Below are positions 1 to 8,782 of a stretch of DNA of 64,000 bases, piece by piece. Under the pieces are notes generated by a model. The model made no database searches. It was not told the DNA's origin and saw nothing but the letters and a program-made list of their open reading frames with translations. The DNA lies in contig JAQSCW010000035.1 of NCBI GenBank assembly GCA_029945625.1, positions 1 to 64,000 on the forward strand. Reading direction: 5' to 3'. Position numbers and translations under genes: made by a program. Within the stretch, counting starts at the first letter, position 1. Each line of letters starts with the position of its first letter. Source of the DNA: a bacterium (GTDB taxonomy: Bacteria > Bacteroidota > Bacteroidia > B-17B0 > Aurantibacillaceae).

Positions 1-3
1 AGT

Positions 4-49
4 GAGGGGTCAGTTTAGAGTGAAATGTAGGGGTCTGTTTGAGTGAAAT
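4..49. repeat. IS21-type terminal repeat pair (remnant)
   Basis: Two imperfect copies of a unit of about 21 bases lie in tandem (4-25 and 29-49). Each reads AGGGGTC, then GTTT, then GAGTGAAAT. Repeated GGGGTC-type units near the tip are characteristic of IS21-family (istA/istB) ends. No transposase gene is visible, so this is either the edge of an element lying left of the window or a remnant. The assignment rests on motif memory, not on a database match. Confidence 0.5.
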
Positions 50-341
50 TTCCAATAGTTCAGAAGAATACGGACTTTTAGGAAAGAAACCTATTAGAAG
101 AGAACAATATGATGATGGAGCAACAGTTATAAAGGACAAAGTAGTAGATGCCACAGGTGCCGATTTACGTATAAGATATCTTTCGGACTACAACTTTCTT
201 ATAGCAGCCAAACAATCTCCATATAACTCTAATAAATTCAGTAGAGAATCCAAGGATTTTCTTAATGATATTTTGCAAGGCAAGCAGACAACTGAAAAGT
301 TTTTTGAATTTTTGGAAACATTTGAAAAACGTGATGATTAA
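39..341 (+). CDS. Small hypothetical protein, possibly truncated by an insertion
   Basis: This 100-residue frame opens with TTG inside the second IS-type repeat unit, with an upstream stop at 21-23. It has no signal peptide or membrane segment and is charged, with a C-terminal Phe/Glu-rich helix. I recognise no family. Because its 5' end lies within the repeat and a second IS-like end follows at 374, it is probably the 3' part of a gene cut by an insertion. A short native gene with a TTG start is the alternative. Confidence 0.4.
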   Translation: MSEISNSSEEYGLLGKKPIRREQYDDGATVIKDKVVDATGADLRIRYLSDYNFLIAAKQSPYNSNKFSRESKDFLNDILQGKQTTEKFFEFLETFEKRDD

Positions 342-373
342 TACTACCACTAACAGCAAACAATGGCGTCATA

Positions 374-420
374 CCGGGCCATTGTCTATTTTGGTACTTT
401 GGTGGCCATTTGTCTATTTA
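374..420. repeat. Second IS-type terminal repeat pair
   Basis: Two near copies of GGCCATTTGTCTATTT occur about 25 bases apart (near 378-391 and 403-417), separated by TTGGTACTTTGGT. Tandem GGCCA-type units of this kind occur at ends of IS21-like elements. No transposase is attached. The rest of the gap to 658 is AT-rich and I see no gene or clear promoter in it. Confidence 0.4.
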
Positions 421-658
421 TAACAACTTGCTAGTCCGGCACAAAAGCTCGTTTGCAAAACGTTAACAAAATCCCCCCTAGCGCCATCTAATTTAGAATC
501 CTTCTAAATACAACTTTTTTGCAGTCTTCTAATTCAATTATTACCTTTAATGAAACTCAAAACAATCCTTTTATTCGATTAAATGCTTTTAATCGTTTGT
601 AAATGATTATACTCGCGCTTATGCAATAGTTGCCGGCAATGCTTAAACCGAACCCAAA

Positions 659-2506
659 TTGAAGACTGTGGACGAAATTTACAAGACAATAGATGACCCT
701 AAGTTTGTCGTAAGCCGTGAGTTCAAGAACAACGTCACCCTTCTTTTTAAAGAATTTGTAGAGAACCACAAAGAAAATCTCAGTACTGAAATTCTACGAC
801 AGTCTCAGATTGAGATCGATCTACAAAATTTTCAAATCAACAGCAATAAACTATCTCCTATTTTTACACAGACAAGTGAAAACGGAGACTATTACGAATT
901 CCCTTCCCTTAGAAACTATGACGATTCAGACTATAATTATGTCAAAGACCGCTTCGAGAAAACAAAAAACACATTTCTAAAGGTTCGTTACGGACAGATA
1001 CTATGGCTTAGCCCAAAAAAGCACATCAAATACGGAGATGGTGCATTTCAAGAACTAGCCCAGCAATGCCGACAATTAAACAAAACTGTTTGGTCGGATC
1101 CCGATAAGATGGCACTTGTCTTTTTTAAGCATTTACTTCTTAATCTATTTTATCTGTCTACGACAATAAAGAAGGCTGATAATATTAAGTCCACAATTAT
1201 TAGGTTGTCAAAAACCAAAAAGACCAATGAAAAGACTTCATATTTCAACCTGTCAATGGTTCAATTAATGCTAGCGAATCCAAGAATCTTTGCAAAGAAG
1301 GACTTTCAATCCATAGAAAAACTCTGCGTTAAGCTTGCAGAAGCGACCGGGAACTTAGAAGGCAAAATAGATATATATAAAATTGGCGAACAGGTTAATT
1401 TGAAACTGGAAAAGAGAACCCCATTTTGGAACAACAAACTTGCTGAGGTTCATGAAATGCTGAGTAAACCGTCCGAAAACGGTGATAATTTTGGCGCACT
1501 AATTCATTGCAAAAATTCAATCAAGTACTATCGGAAAACAAAGAACAAAGCGAAAATTTCTGAGCTTGAATCGCTTTATAAGACGCTCAAACAGACAATG
1601 AAGCTCGGAGGGTTTCCAATAAACTTTGATATTACGGAGACCGTAAAGAATATAGAAAAGGCAACAGACGAGATAACGACTTGGAAATCTGATAAGATTA
1701 TTGCCTATTTGGCCAATTCCAAAGAAATTTTTCCATCCTATGAAAGTATCTACCAAGAAAGTCTCGCAGAAAAGAAGCAGAATTATTCACACTTCATTTT
1801 TGGTGTTTCGGTTTTTGACGACTTGGGCCACACTTCAGCTCACTTTAATGACGATGACGAGAAGATGCACTATGCAATAATGAAAAATTTGAGTATTCAG
1901 ATTCATATTGCGATTCATTTTATCAATTCATTAGTTTGGAAATGCGTGAGGAAAAACAAACTCACACCTCTAAAAATAGTTCAATATCTAAGACAGAACT
2001 CATGGCTGGGTCAAGATATTACTATCCTGTATTCTCAACAGGAAAACAAGAACTATAATTGGTTAGAACTAATTTCCCCCGGTATCAACGATTTCCTGAG
2101 CCAATTGTATTTTTATTCCATTAGCTCAACAAATGTTCCCAATTATGTGCTTTGTACCGACAGCCTTACCCTAAAAATAGAAGGGATATTTAGAGATATC
2201 TGCGAATTGCGAGGGGCTACAACTTTTTTTCAAACCGAAGATCAAAAAGGGCGAACGGTAGTTAGGGAAAAGGACATTAATCTTCTTTTTAGAGAACAGA
2301 CTATAATTGATACTATTCAACGGGACGACCTTTATGTTTTTCAATTCATTTTAGTTGACAAAGTTGGTTTCAACTTAAGGAACCTAATTGCACATTCACT
2401 TATCCGAGAAGGCAGTACATACGGCATTTCATATCCGCTATTGTTACTCATAATTATCTTAAGGCTATCGAAAAACGAATATGGTCCTCCCACAAAGGAG
2501 AAATAA
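659..2506 (+). CDS. DUF4209-type protein with C-terminal HEPN-like Rx4H motif
   Basis: A 615-residue, largely helical soluble protein. Its architecture resembles DUF4209 proteins: an N-terminal region with an RYGQILW segment near residue 105, then a C-terminal domain ending in NLRNLIAH. That segment gives R574-N575-x3-H579, the Rx4H signature (polar residue after Arg) of HEPN ribonucleases and toxins. The only start available after the upstream stop at 644 is TTG at 659. There is no operon partner: 265 bases separate it from the TIR gene downstream. A role in defence or stress is inferred only from the motif and the neighbourhood. Family assignment is moderately sure; nuclease activity is unproven. 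Confidence 0.6.
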   Translation: MKTVDEIYKTIDDPKFVVSREFKNNVTLLFKEFVENHKENLSTEILRQSQIEIDLQNFQINSNKLSPIFTQTSENGDYYEFPSLRNYDDSDYNYVKDRFEKTKNTFLKVRYGQILWLSPKKHIKYGDGAFQELAQQCRQLNKTVWSDPDKMALVFFKHLLLNLFYLSTTIKKADNIKSTIIRLSKTKKTNEKTSYFNLSMVQLMLANPRIFAKKDFQSIEKLCVKLAEATGNLEGKIDIYKIGEQVNLKLEKRTPFWNNKLAEVHEMLSKPSENGDNFGALIHCKNSIKYYRKTKNKAKISELESLYKTLKQTMKLGGFPINFDITETVKNIEKATDEITTWKSDKIIAYLANSKEIFPSYESIYQESLAEKKQNYSHFIFGVSVFDDLGHTSAHFNDDDEKMHYAIMKNLSIQIHIAIHFINSLVWKCVRKNKLTPLKIVQYLRQNSWLGQDITILYSQQENKNYNWLELISPGINDFLSQLYFYSISSTNVPNYVLCTDSLTLKIEGIFRDICELRGATTFFQTEDQKGRTVVREKDINLLFREQTIIDTIQRDDLYVFQFILVDKVGFNLRNLIAHSLIREGSTYGISYPLLLLIIILRLSKNEYGPPTKEK

Positions 2507-2771
2507 AGCACTTCCAGTAACACGGGGCAGTTGCGCCAGCCGGACATAGGCAGCAGTCCATATGCACGCTCTGTTTATTAAAGCGGTGCGGCTCCGCCGC
2601 GGGACATTTTGGCGCACGTGCGTAAATTATTGTAACTTCACGGTGGACATCGGGACACTTTAGCAGCCGGCGGCACCTGAAGATGCGGCCGGCGCAAGCC
2701 CCGAAACCGTTAGCAGCAAATTTAAGGACGGAGCAATCGTTACGAATAATGTAAAATTAAGACACAAAAAC
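2507..2771. other. GC-rich gap with imperfect hairpin (2666-2693)
   Basis: The 265 bases between the DUF4209 gene and the TIR gene are much richer in G+C than either gene. They include a GCGG-CTC-CGCC hairpin near 2585. A second stem has arms 2666-2677 and 2682-2693, pairing 10 of 12 around loop TGAA. No ORF is convincing. The composition suggests foreign DNA or a recombination or cassette boundary, but no integron attC core was identified. Confidence 0.45.
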
Positions 2772-3167
2772 ATGAAAATATTTTTAAGCTGGTCGGAAGA
2801 AAGAAGCAAATTTATTGCCGAAGCGCTGCGCAATTGGTTGCCTAATGTAATTCAAGTGATCGAACCATGGATGTCGAAAGAAGACATTAAATCTGGCGGT
2901 AGATGGTCACCAGAAATAATGACTCATCTAGAATCGTCTAAATTTGGTATCATTTGCTTAACACCCGAAAATCAAAATAACCCTTGGATAATGTTTGAGT
3001 CTGGCGCTCTTTCCAAAACAATTGCTCAAACATTTGTGTGTCCATTGCTTTTTGAAATGAATCCATCAGAAATTGTTGGTCCACTTTCACAATTTCAAGC
3101 TAATCAATTTGACAAAGACGGCCTTTTTCGAATCATAAACTCAATAAACCATGCATTAGGCTCATAA
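2772..3167 (+). CDS. TIR-domain protein, N-terminal part (ends at an in-frame stop)
   Basis: 131 residues forming nearly a whole TIR-like domain. It starts MKIFLSWSEERS (first strand and box 1), continues through WMSKEDIKSGGRW, and has PWIMFESGAL at 71-80. E76 of the WxxxE arrangement is the likely NADase glutamate by analogy with TIR enzymes. TIR proteins of this kind cleave NAD+ or bind nucleotides in immunity. The reading frame stops at TAA 3165-3167, but the family-typical tail continues in the same frame immediately afterwards (see next entry). The gene is therefore probably nonsense-mutated. The TIR core itself looks intact. Confidence 0.75.
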   Translation: MKIFLSWSEERSKFIAEALRNWLPNVIQVIEPWMSKEDIKSGGRWSPEIMTHLESSKFGIICLTPENQNNPWIMFESGALSKTIAQTFVCPLLFEMNPSEIVGPLSQFQANQFDKDGLFRIINSINHALGS

Positions 3168-3566
3168 GGTCTTAAGCAAGACAAACTTGACGAAACATAT
3201 TCTGTTTGGTGGCCTCAGTTAGAAGAGAAAATGAAAGATTGTCCACCCTCTGACGGTAAAAAAGTACCAAAGAGGACTCAAGAAGATTTATTAAATGAAA
3301 TCGTGAATAACACGCGAGAGCAGCTTCGCAGAGAAGAAGTTCGTCTAACACGAGGAACAGAAATGGAAACAAGGTTGAAAGACCTTCTTGGAGTATTCAG
3401 TACGATTGTCGGACAAATGCAAAATGCAAATGATGTTCAGCAAATTCAGCTTGACCCTAGTACTAATTTGACAAAGGTGGCAGATAATTTCAACTCTTTG
3501 CAGCAATTAGACGATAGGTTTACAAAAGAACTTTTAAAGAAACCAAGAACTAAGAAAAAGAAATAA
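3168..3566 (+). pseudogene. C-terminal remainder of the TIR gene, cut off by an in-frame TAA
   Basis: Directly after the stop, in the same frame, codons 3168 onward read GLKQDKLDETYSVWWPQLEEK. This is the helical WWPxLEE tail expected at the end of such TIR proteins. It is followed by a charged coiled-coil-like segment to 3566 ending in a Lys-rich tail. An internal ATG at 3231 would give a 111-residue product, but it would begin inside the tail. Restored, the gene would be about 263 residues (2772-3566). A genuine nonsense mutation, a sequencing error or stop readthrough cannot be told apart here. Confidence 0.65.
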
Positions 3567-3575
3567 ACACAGGCT

Positions 3576-3645
3576 AAAACACGAGATTTGCGTTAATGAT
3601 CGGGAAATATCTGTTTCAAATGAAAACACGGATTTTGCGTTAGTG
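3576..3645. repeat. 23-bp direct repeat after the TIR gene
   Basis: Two copies, 3576-3598 and 3623-3645, match at 19 of 23 positions. Both begin AAAACACG and share TTTGCGTTA. They lie in the 218-base gap between the TIR gene and the convergent metalloprotease gene, at the apparent right edge of the accessory segment. Function unknown. Confidence 0.5.
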
Positions 3646-3784
3646 GGCGGACAGTGCAAATAGAAACATTGAGCAATTAATAATCTTTGGTGCTGGAAGA
3701 CCCGCCTTCACTTCGTTGCGGACGGGCTGGCAGTTTAAGGTTTCAAAAACCTACCAACGAATTGCCCGAAACCTTTACCCCCCC

Positions 3785-6061
3785 CTACTCCAACACCAAT
3801 TTCCGCACCATCTCATGAGCAGAATTACTTCTCAACTTTACAACATAAATTCCCCTTGCCCAGTTCTGGCAGGAAAGGAAAAGTGTTTCTGCATTTGTAA
3901 AATCATGAGAATAGATGAGTTCGCCCATGGTATTATAAATTTCAAGACTCCTGTAGTTTCCTTTCTGCTCAACAAACAATTTTCCATTGGCAGGGTTGGG
4001 ATAAATTAAAACCTCTTCCTCAACGGCTAGCTTTCTGATGCCTGTGAGATTACAATCGCTCACTCCAATCTGAATCACCGTATCCATGCTGCAAGCAGGA
4101 CTATTAGATACCGTAATGGTATAATTAGTAGTAACCGTGGGAGACACCACCGCGGGATTAAGGGTAATGTTTCCGGGGTTTACTGTATAATTATTGGCAC
4201 TCGATCCCGCAAAAAAAGCAGATTTTCCCGCGCAAATTGTCGGACTAAAAACCGTGATGTCGGAAGTGATGTATGGATTCACATTGATCACACTCAAGGT
4301 ACTGCTTAAACAGGCGCCGCTATTTCCGGTAACAGTATAGGTAGTAGTGGTGGTTGGTGACACCACCGCAGGATTTAGGATCATACTTCCCGGCTCAAAT
4401 GTATAGCTGCTGGCTCCTCCTGCAGTTAACATACTCGTTTGTCCGTAACAAATAAAAGGACTCGATGCACTCACGCTTACCGTAAAAGAAGGGGTGACGC
4501 TCACTGTGGTTAAGGCCGAACTTGAACACATGCCATTGTACCCGGTAATCGTGTATTGCGTGGTTACAGCAGGACTAATAATTTGCGAACTGCCTCCGAA
4601 TCCTCCGGGCATCCATACATAAGAAGAAGCTCCGCTCACGCTCAGGTTTCCCTTTTTAAAAGGACAAATAATGCCATTGGGATTTACCACCGTAATTGTA
4701 GGCGTATTGCCCACATTTAAGGTAATGGTTACCGGACAACTTAAAGAGGAAGAATTCGTAGCAAGCAGAGTAACTGTGTAAAATCCGGCAGTAGTAAAAA
4801 CGAAGGCCGGGTTTTGCGCCGTTGAGGTGTTACTGCTTGTACCCGTAATCGTCCATTGCCACGAGCTTGGTACGCCGTTAGAAGTGGAACTGAACGTGCT
4901 GAGTTGACCTGCACATAGGGCGGGACTCGTTACAATGGTATTGGCCAGAGCGGGAGGATTAGTTGCCTTAATGCTGATATAGTACATGCCCATACTTCCA
5001 TAATCAGAATAATAATTCGATCTTCCTCCATCTACTGTAAAATAATAATCGCCCGCCGTTAGATTCATTCCAACTAATGTGCTGAGGCGAATTAAAGAGG
5101 TATCGGTTGCAAGTAATACATTTGAAGAATTATACAAGGCAAAACGAATGTCGAGATCGGCGCCCGAGTAATTCACGGTATCGAGCGCCCAGGGTTTCAC
5201 CGCAAAAGAAACATAACGGCTATTGCAAATGGTAAAACGAAAGGCATCCACATCTGAAGGTTGCCCGATCAAACCCGAATCCAACGTGGTGATCGTATTC
5301 AAATTCAAAAATTTTGCAGTGGCATAGGTACCGCCAATATCATCGGGCAAAAAATTAAGGTACCCCGGACCTCTTATACCTGCTGCCGAAACGCTGTGAT
5401 CTAATTGAATGATGGTGCAAGAAGAACTGGTTCCATTGTACCAGGTAGTTACATTTTTAGAATAACCCACTCCCATGATAGGTGCCCAGGAAGTAACACC
5501 GGTTCCTATTCCCGGATGATATTCGTTGGTTTTATTGCAAGCAATATCGTAAGTACTTTGATGGCGCAAGGTTAAACAATGTCCTACCTCATGCGCGGCC
5601 GCTTCCGCAATATTTTTGGTGCTATTTCCCAATTGATTTTCAAATACCCAGTTGGGGGTGCCGGGAGTACCACCCCAATTGAAGCTCCCAAGATAAGATA
5701 CGCCACCCGCCGCGGCATACCAAGAGCTGGTGGGAGTAATGATGGTACGCTGACGCGAAATGGGATTTGCATTATTGTACCGCATAGAGTCGGTGGTGAG
5801 GTTAACATCAAAGGCACGATAGTCTTCACGCATGCGTTTCCAAATTAAAATAATATTGGCGGGGCTCATGGTTGAAGGAGCCGCATTCACCAAATTACCA
5901 TTGTTCCAGCCGGTACCAATTACTTTCTGTCCATCAAAATCGAGATAGATCACTTTATCGGTGATGGGAGGATTGCTATTTAGAATGGGAATCTGCCCAA
6001 AACAGGTGCTTGTGAGAACCAGAATAAAAAACAGGAAGGTATTTTTAATTTGCATGTTCAT
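3785..6061 (-). CDS. T9SS-secreted zinc metalloprotease with PKD/Ig-like domains
   Basis: 758 residues. A signal peptide (1-22) precedes a metzincin-like catalytic domain with H157-E158-x2-H161-x5-H167 and a candidate Met-turn (APIMG) further on. The usual Gly of HExxHxxGxxH is Thr here. After a jelly-roll-like stretch come a PKD-like domain (about 390-450) and three Ig-like units of the C-x-G...GA..Y.W.PG type. The C-terminus is a T9SS type A sorting domain (YPNPANGKL... then GIYVVKL...KLVLE). It is expected to be exported and anchored or released by the type IX system. It converges on the TIR gene. Substrate unknown. Confidence 0.82.
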   Translation of the reverse strand: MNMQIKNTFLFFILVLTSTCFGQIPILNSNPPITDKVIYLDFDGQKVIGTGWNNGNLVNAAPSTMSPANIILIWKRMREDYRAFDVNLTTDSMRYNNANPISRQRTIITPTSSWYAAAGGVSYLGSFNWGGTPGTPNWVFENQLGNSTKNIAEAAAHEVGHCLTLRHQSTYDIACNKTNEYHPGIGTGVTSWAPIMGVGYSKNVTTWYNGTSSSCTIIQLDHSVSAAGIRGPGYLNFLPDDIGGTYATAKFLNLNTITTLDSGLIGQPSDVDAFRFTICNSRYVSFAVKPWALDTVNYSGADLDIRFALYNSSNVLLATDTSLIRLSTLVGMNLTAGDYYFTVDGGRSNYYSDYGSMGMYYISIKATNPPALANTIVTSPALCAGQLSTFSSTSNGVPSSWQWTITGTSSNTSTAQNPAFVFTTAGFYTVTLLATNSSSLSCPVTITLNVGNTPTITVVNPNGIICPFKKGNLSVSGASSYVWMPGGFGGSSQIISPAVTTQYTITGYNGMCSSSALTTVSVTPSFTVSVSASSPFICYGQTSMLTAGGASSYTFEPGSMILNPAVVSPTTTTTYTVTGNSGACLSSTLSVINVNPYITSDITVFSPTICAGKSAFFAGSSANNYTVNPGNITLNPAVVSPTVTTNYTITVSNSPACSMDTVIQIGVSDCNLTGIRKLAVEEEVLIYPNPANGKLFVEQKGNYRSLEIYNTMGELIYSHDFTNAETLFLSCQNWARGIYVVKLRSNSAHEMVRKLVLE

Positions 6062-6091
6062 TTTCTTGATGTTGGTAAAATTTAATTAGAA

Positions 6092-6511
6092 TTATTCCGA
6101 GATGATTTCTTCTTCCGCGCATTTGCTCATAATAAATCCTTCTCCCTCCACTTTATTTTTGTAGAAAATAGATTTATCATCCGATAACACAAAGATTTGT
6201 GTTGAATACTCACCATTTACCTGTATGGTTAAATACGAATTAGCAAAATAACGCAGTTTCAGTCGCATATATTTTGTGTCTCCATTTTTGGTATTTAGAA
6301 GCAGTTCCGCCTTATTCAGGTATTTATTTTTCTTTAGCGCAATCACTTCGCCGGCTTTGTAAGTGGCTATTTTATCGATCTCCACTTTTGAAATAAAAAA
6401 TGTGGCGGGATATTTTTTGACGTTATTTTTTGCCGATTTGGAACTTTGTCCGCTCAAACTGAGTCCCGCGAGAATAATGAATAAGAAAGAAATCTGTTTT
6501 ACTATGTTCAT
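6092..6511 (-). CDS. Small secreted hypothetical protein
   Basis: 139 residues with a clear Sec signal peptide (positively charged start, hydrophobic core, cleavage near residue 21 before QSSK). The mature part is Lys-rich with alternating beta-type segments and a single Cys near the end. No family recognised. It lies 30 bases upstream of the T9SS metalloprotease gene on the same strand, so the two may be co-transcribed. Confidence 0.65.
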   Translation of the reverse strand: MNIVKQISFLFIILAGLSLSGQSSKSAKNNVKKYPATFFISKVEIDKIATYKAGEVIALKKNKYLNKAELLLNTKNGDTKYMRLKLRYFANSYLTIQVNGEYSTQIFVLSDDKSIFYKNKVEGEGFIMSKCAEEEIISE

Positions 6512-6544
6512 GATTGATGTGATTATGTTAGCTAAATGCTCCCT

Positions 6545-6575
6545 CTATATTTATGCAGGAAGCCCATAAATATAG
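6545..6575. repeat. Perfect 11-bp AT-rich hairpin
   Basis: Arms CTATATTTATG (6545-6555) and CATAAATATAG (6565-6575) enclose a 9-base loop and are followed on the plus strand by TGTTTTT. It lies between the stop of the MFS gene and the start of the next minus-strand gene. It could terminate MFS transcription, but on the minus strand it lacks a downstream T-run. Confidence 0.45.
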
Positions 6576-6612
6576 TGTTTTTCCCACTAATTTTGTTCAG
6601 GAATTCGGTCGT

Positions 6613-7797
6613 TCAGAACCCATTTCTTACCCAATTTATCTTCTCACCCTTTACAAGCGCGATGAGTCCGAGCACTGGTCCGATGGCCAGCAACATATAG
6701 ATATACTGCTGACTTATTTGATGGCCCATGGCATTAATAAATTGAATACTCAAAATGGTAATAAAAAAGCCAATGCAATTTACGATAGTGAGGGCCGTGC
6801 CCCGCGCTATCTCGGGTGCACTCTGAGCTATAAGTGTTGAAAATAAAGGCGAATCGGCAATAACGACCCAGGCCCAGAAAAACAAAAAACAGAGCAAAAC
6901 GAATGAAGATTCATTTTGTAGAAAAAAGGGAGAGACGAGACAACAGGTGCATGACAGAACCAAAGAACTTGTGGCCACGCTTTTGGCTCCGAATTGTTGC
7001 GAAAGAAACCCTCCTACTACGCAAGCAGGACCGCCGGAAGCAATTATGAGAAACGACATGAGCGGAACATTTAACACATGCTGAACATGATGCGTATTGT
7101 AATTAAGAAGCATGAGCGGTACAAACGCCCAGAAGGTATATAGTTCCCACATATGTCCGAAATAACCAAACGCCGCCGAACGAAATGCCGGTAAGCGAAA
7201 GCCTTGCGTGAATGTGCTTAACTTCAATTTTTGTCCAACTTTACGATAAGGCCCATCGGGCACAAATAAAATAATACATAATCCGCCAAGTATTGATAAG
7301 GCGGAAGTACCATATACCACATATTTATAGGGAAGGCCTGAAACAAGATCGCGTAATAAATGAGGGAAGGCGGTGCCGATTACCAGGGCACCAACCAAGA
7401 AGCCAAGTGATCGTCCAAGTCCGCTTTGAAAATAATCGGAAGCAATTTTCATGCCTACCGGGTAAATACCGGCTAAAAAAAATCCCGTCAAAAATCGAAA
7501 CAGGAGAAGTTCTGTGGCATCAATGGAATGGAGACTGATCCCCAGATTAAACGCCGCGGCCAGCACTGAGCTCCAAAAGAAAACAGAGGAAGGAGAATAG
7601 CGATCTGAAATAGTAAATAATGCAAAGATCAGTGTGCCGCTAATGAACCCAAATTGAATGGCGCTTGTTTGGTAGGCGAGAAAATCATGGCTGAGGTGCA
7701 GGTCTCTAGCTATGTCAGAAATAATTGCATTGCCCGCAAACCATAGGGAGGTGCAAAAAAACTGAGAGAACACAATGATGGCCAGAATTGATCTCAT
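6613..7797 (-). CDS. MFS transporter
   Basis: 394 residues with about 12 hydrophobic segments in two six-helix halves, typical in length for the major facilitator superfamily. The first helix carries FFCTSLWFAGNAI, and a cytoplasmic loop after helix 2 contains DRYSPSS, a weak form of the MFS motif A. It probably moves a small organic solute across the inner membrane by proton coupling. Substrate cannot be read from sequence. The preceding lipoprotein gene ends 27 bases upstream, suggesting a shared transcript. Confidence 0.8.
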   Translation of the reverse strand: MRSILAIIVFSQFFCTSLWFAGNAIISDIARDLHLSHDFLAYQTSAIQFGFISGTLIFALFTISDRYSPSSVFFWSSVLAAAFNLGISLHSIDATELLLFRFLTGFFLAGIYPVGMKIASDYFQSGLGRSLGFLVGALVIGTAFPHLLRDLVSGLPYKYVVYGTSALSILGGLCIILFVPDGPYRKVGQKLKLSTFTQGFRLPAFRSAAFGYFGHMWELYTFWAFVPLMLLNYNTHHVQHVLNVPLMSFLIIASGGPACVVGGFLSQQFGAKSVATSSLVLSCTCCLVSPFFLQNESSFVLLCFLFFWAWVVIADSPLFSTLIAQSAPEIARGTALTIVNCIGFFITILSIQFINAMGHQISQQYIYMLLAIGPVLGLIALVKGEKINWVRNGF

Positions 7798-7824
7798 TCA
7801 AGAATTTATGCCGGCGCATGCACC

Positions 7825-8520
7825 TTATTGTTCAGTTATTTTTACCCCATTTGGGACTTCAAATTTATCGCCGGGTATCGTGGCATTCTCGCTAATGGTT
7901 TTCGCCACTGTTTCGGTTTTCATCGATTCATTTTCGACACGGGTTTTCAATACAATGCGATTCCAGCCGCACATACTTATTTTACCCGAAGGCGTTTCCA
8001 TTGAAAAGGCATTACACACCTTGCCGCATACCGTTTCATCGGGCAATTTCTTAAATTTATTTTCTTTCATTGATTCTGCCTCCGACATATTAAACAGAGC
8101 AGCCACGCCATACCCGTTTTGTTTGGTTTTTATTCCGCCCTTGTTCTCTACTGAACAAATATAATGGTACCCGTCCTTCACAAAATTGCGATCGGTTAAA
8201 ACCTCTTTTCCGGTAGCAGCATCCACATCATACTGTTCTTCACATTCTTTAATGCCGTAATCGTCAAAATAGAGAATGGATTTCTTTTTTATAACCATGC
8301 CGCTCATTTCCATTTTCGTTTCGAAGGTCACAATACCACTCTTAATGTCGTATTTTTTAAAATCTGAAACGGTTTCAACCGGAGCAGCGGCCGAAGCACC
8401 GTTCGTCATTTCAACGGCCTTGTCGGCGGCCGCATCCTGATTGCCTGTTGTACTTGGTTCTTTTGAACCGCCGCATGATAAAAGTGCGGCCAAAGAAAAG
8501 ATCGTTGCTGTTTTTTTCAT
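7825..8520 (-). CDS. Hypothetical lipoprotein
   Basis: 231 residues with a lipoprotein signal: charged MKK start, hydrophobic core, and lipobox LLSC with lipidated Cys16 followed by GGSKEPST. The mature protein begins with an Ala/Asp linker and then forms a beta-rich domain with several Cys. One stretch, FETKMEMSGM, resembles DUF4412-like periplasmic domains, but I would not assign it. It likely sits at the periplasmic or outer face of the envelope. It lies directly upstream of the MFS gene. Confidence 0.65.
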   Translation of the reverse strand: MKKTATIFSLAALLSCGGSKEPSTTGNQDAAADKAVEMTNGASAAAPVETVSDFKKYDIKSGIVTFETKMEMSGMVIKKKSILYFDDYGIKECEEQYDVDAATGKEVLTDRNFVKDGYHYICSVENKGGIKTKQNGYGVAALFNMSEAESMKENKFKKLPDETVCGKVCNAFSMETPSGKISMCGWNRIVLKTRVENESMKTETVAKTISENATIPGDKFEVPNGVKITEQ

Positions 8521-8782
8521 AGCTTAGGTTTTTAAATGATGACTACTTAAAAAGAATCGGGAACAGTATAATTTATTTTGTCTTCCTTATTGAGATTTCA
8601 AAATAATTTATCGCGAGAAAAGAGAGGCATCGGTAAAGGGCTTTTCCAACGAGTATAAATATATGATTTACTTAGTCAGAAACAAATATTAAGAAATTAC
8701 CTTCCCTTTCGTAATTCACTTTGGAAATTAATTTCTTTTCCTATTGGCAAGAATCATCACGGCCAATTCCCGATTGGGCAGC

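Noticed and set aside
3165-3167. Frameshift in the TIR gene
   Set aside because: The tail continues in the same frame, so the defect is a single stop codon.
2507-3784. Integron cassette array with attC sites
   Set aside because: GCGTTAG-type texts occur, but no GTTRRRY core with the matching inverse core site was found, and there is no integrase.
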